A stretch of 64,000 nt of DNA from positions 434,001 to 498,000 of the forward strand of contig CAWAMS010000001.1 of NCBI GenBank assembly GCA_963783245.1, written 5' to 3'. Made by a program: the position numbers and the translations under genes. A model generated the notes under the pieces. That model was not told the DNA's origin and did not search any database. It worked only from the letters and a program-made list of their open reading frames with translations. Every line of letters begins with the position of its first letter. Position 1 is the stretch's first letter. This DNA is from Bog-473 sp963783245. Its GTDB lineage: Bacteria; Actinomycetota; Acidimicrobiia; Acidimicrobiales; RAAP-2. This document shows positions 62,767 to 64,000 of the stretch, in pieces.

Positions 62767-63219
62767 TTCGTGCCAGAGCTCGGGGTGTCCGGCGATGAAC
62801 GTGCCCAGCAGCGCGGTGCACCCGGGATCATCGAGGGTGATGACCTCGGCGCCGTGTGCAGCCACCCAGTCGTGGCCTCCCACGAAGTTCTCCGCCTCGC
62901 CGATGACGACGGCGCCGATCTGGAACTGGCGGATGAGGCCGCTGCAGTACCAGCAGGGCGAAAGGGTGGTCACCATCACGCAGTCGGCGTAGTGCCGACG
63001 ACGCCCCGCGTCGCGGAATGCCGCCGTCTCGGCATGGGTCGAGGCGTCATTATCTTGGACCCGGCGGTTGTGCCCACGTCCGAGCAACGTCCCGTCGCGA
63101 TGAAAGAGGGCGGCGCCGATGGGAATGCCGCCCTCGGCCAGACCCGCCTCGGCCTCTTCGAGCGCCACGGAGAGGAACGCCCGGGCCACTGCCTCCGTGA
63201 GCGGCTCATTTGCGGACAC
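62752..63219 (-). CDS. Cytosine/guanine-type nucleoside deaminase
   Basis: A 155-residue zinc deaminase of the CDA/TadA fold. The zinc motif is THAETAAF (His-Ala-Glu) and LSPCWYCSGLI (two Cys). The C-terminal block ENFVGGHDWVAAHGAEVITLDD and GTFIAGHPELWHEDIGE resembles the fungal-type FCY1 cytosine deaminases, although guanine deaminases are related. It would turn cytosine into uracil for the adjacent uracil phosphoribosyltransferase. GTG start at 63219. The gene end is triplicated as a 15-bp repeat. Confidence 0.88.
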   Translation of the reverse strand: MSANEPLTEAVARAFLSVALEEAEAGLAEGGIPIGAALFHRDGTLLGRGHNRRVQDNDASTHAETAAFRDAGRRRHYADCVMVTTLSPCWYCSGLIRQFQIGAVVIGEAENFVGGHDWVAAHGAEVITLDDPGCTALLGTFIAGHPELWHEDIGE

Positions 63220-63245
63220 GGGGCGCTCCGGCGAGAGTCGTGGGC

Positions 63246-63860
63246 ATGAGCGCAGATCGTACTTACGCCGCCATGGTCGGGAGCCAGGCGGTTGACCTGC
63301 CCCTGGTGCCTTTGTCCGACGACCTGACCATCGCCCTCCTGATCTGTGTCGATCATGGCGTGGCCTTCGCCGAGGTGGCCGGGCGGGAATTGGCCGACCT
63401 CATGCGACCGGCGGGGCCGGAGATCGTGGTGTCCGTGGCCACCATGGGCATACCCCTGGCGATCGAGGTCAGCCGGGCCCTCGGACTCGACGACTACGTG
63501 ATCCTGCACAAGACGCCGAAGATCCACCTGGGGGAGACGTGGTCCGAGCCCGTGACCTCCATCACGACGGACAAACCGCAGCGGTTGCGCATGGACCCCG
63601 CCCGTGTGAGCGCCGTGCGCGGACGCCGTGTCGCCATCGTCGACGACATCATCTCCTCCGGCGCATCCACCCTGGCGGCGCTGCGTCTCGTCCGGCGCAT
63701 CGGTGCCGAGACGGTCGTGATCGGCACGCTCATGACGGAGGGCTCGGGCTGGCGCACCGCCCTGGGTGAGGACGCCGCCCTCGTCCGCTCGCTGGGGTCG
63801 ATGCCGCTGTTCCGCCCCGCCGACGACGGCAGTGGCGAGCTGATCGAATTCTGGGACTGA
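63246..63860 (+). CDS. Phosphoribosyltransferase family protein (adenine PRT-like)
   Basis: A 204-residue type I phosphoribosyltransferase. The PRPP-binding motif is VAIVDDIISSGAS and the pyrophosphate loop is VSVATMGIPLAIEVSRALG. The long middle loop (ILHKTPKIHLGETWSEPV) resembles adenine or xanthine phosphoribosyltransferases, but the exact base is not certain. ATG 63246 lies 27 nt from the divergent deaminase start, so the two may share a promoter region. It adds a purine-salvage step to this nucleobase cluster. Confidence 0.88.
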   Translation: MSADRTYAAMVGSQAVDLPLVPLSDDLTIALLICVDHGVAFAEVAGRELADLMRPAGPEIVVSVATMGIPLAIEVSRALGLDDYVILHKTPKIHLGETWSEPVTSITTDKPQRLRMDPARVSAVRGRRVAIVDDIISSGASTLAALRLVRRIGAETVVIGTLMTEGSGWRTALGEDAALVRSLGSMPLFRPADDGSGELIEFWD

Positions 63861-64000
63861 CTACAAGAACCCCTCGGCCTTGAGCAGGACGTCCTGCTCG
63901 TCGGCCTGCTTGCGCACACTGCCGTATGCGAGGACGAGGTACAGCAGGCCGCCGACGCCGAAGCCCAGGAACACACTGAAGTCGGCGCCGAAGTTCTTCG
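63861..64000 (-). CDS. C-terminal fragment of a membrane permease, probably NCS1 nucleobase transporter
   Basis: The last 46 codons of a gene cut by the window end. The peptide NFGADFSVFLGFGVGGLLYLV is a final membrane helix, followed by a charged tail VRKQADEQDVLLKAEGFL and TAG at 63861. A late helix of this kind followed by a polar tail fits cytosine/purine permeases, and its place next to deaminase, upp and a phosphoribosyltransferase supports that. The stop abuts the convergent gene's stop. The assignment is an inference from context. Confidence 0.55.
   Translation of the reverse strand, partial: KNFGADFSVFLGFGVGGLLYLVLAYGSVRKQADEQDVLLKAEGFL

Overview
The window is 64 kb of GC-rich, densely packed bacterial chromosome (roughly two-thirds G+C by eye). 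GTG starts are frequent, ATGA/TGATG stop-start overlaps are common, and several genes have a TANNNT -10 box only 6-9 nt before the start codon, which suggests leaderless transcripts. The gene content points to Actinomycetota: a mycobacterial-type imuA'-imuB-dnaE2 mutasome with a GAAC-N4-GTTC LexA box, a DipZ-like CcdA-thioredoxin fusion, an Rpf-like transglycosylase, a SigB/SigF partner-switching module and a split KdpD. A deep lineage such as Acidimicrobiia is a reasonable guess but is not proven. No rRNA, tRNA, CRISPR array, insertion sequence or prophage was seen.

Layout. 0-2.4 kb: copper ATPase. 2.4-9.2 kb (minus strand): zwf, an amidohydrolase, a nitrilase-family amidase, an agmatinase-like ureohydrolase, a beta-lactamase-fold hydrolase and an SDR. 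9.4-12.9 kb: a KdpE/KdpD system in which the KdpD input half (KdpD-N + USP) is divergent from the kinase half; no kdpFABC is present. 12.9-17.4 kb: a nucleoside phosphorylase-like protein, a limonene-epoxide-hydrolase-like protein, an Rpf-like transglycosylase behind a long leader with a perfect CRP-type site, dipZ, and a damaged small membrane ORF. 17.5-21.7 kb: alpha/beta hydrolase, ABC-2 exporter, orphan ParA. 21.7-27.2 kb: a 1218-residue GAF/SpoIIE/ATPase phosphatase, STAS anti-anti-sigma factor, anti-sigma kinase and sigma factor with a SigB-like promoter. 27.3-30.3 kb: amino-acid permease, SDR, GNAT.

30.3-36.1 kb is a tight sugar-acid operon: GH4 with the CHEV signature of alpha-galacturonidases, beta-hydroxyacid dehydrogenase, Cgl0159-type aldolase, FGGY kinase and a LarA-family nickel racemase/epimerase. 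After a perfect operator-like palindrome comes an unusual transporter operon (36.2-42.8 kb): an MFS carrier fused to a LivF-type ATPase, a LivH-LivM fusion, LivG and a LivJ-like binding protein. 42.8-55.8 kb holds accessory metabolism: CadD-like exporter, TauD-type dioxygenase, hydrolases, GDPD, GH43, NagB-like deaminase, threonine dehydratase, questin-oxidase-like protein, aldo-keto reductase, Tat-exported phospholipase C, Smr and cupin proteins. 55.1-61 kb is a divergent SOS locus, with SRAP facing imuA'-imuB-dnaE2. 61-64 kb: Rieske oxygenase and a pyrimidine/purine salvage set (upp, cytosine-deaminase-like protein, a phosphoribosyltransferase and the tail of a probable NCS1 permease).

A cautionary pattern runs through the window. 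Four recognisable genes (zwf, the amidohydrolase, the FGGY kinase, livG) and one small ORF are each broken by apparent single-base insertions, and livJ has an in-frame TGA. All the frameshifts have the same sign, and three sit in the same expected CGCGCG context, so sequencing or assembly error is at least as likely as gene decay.
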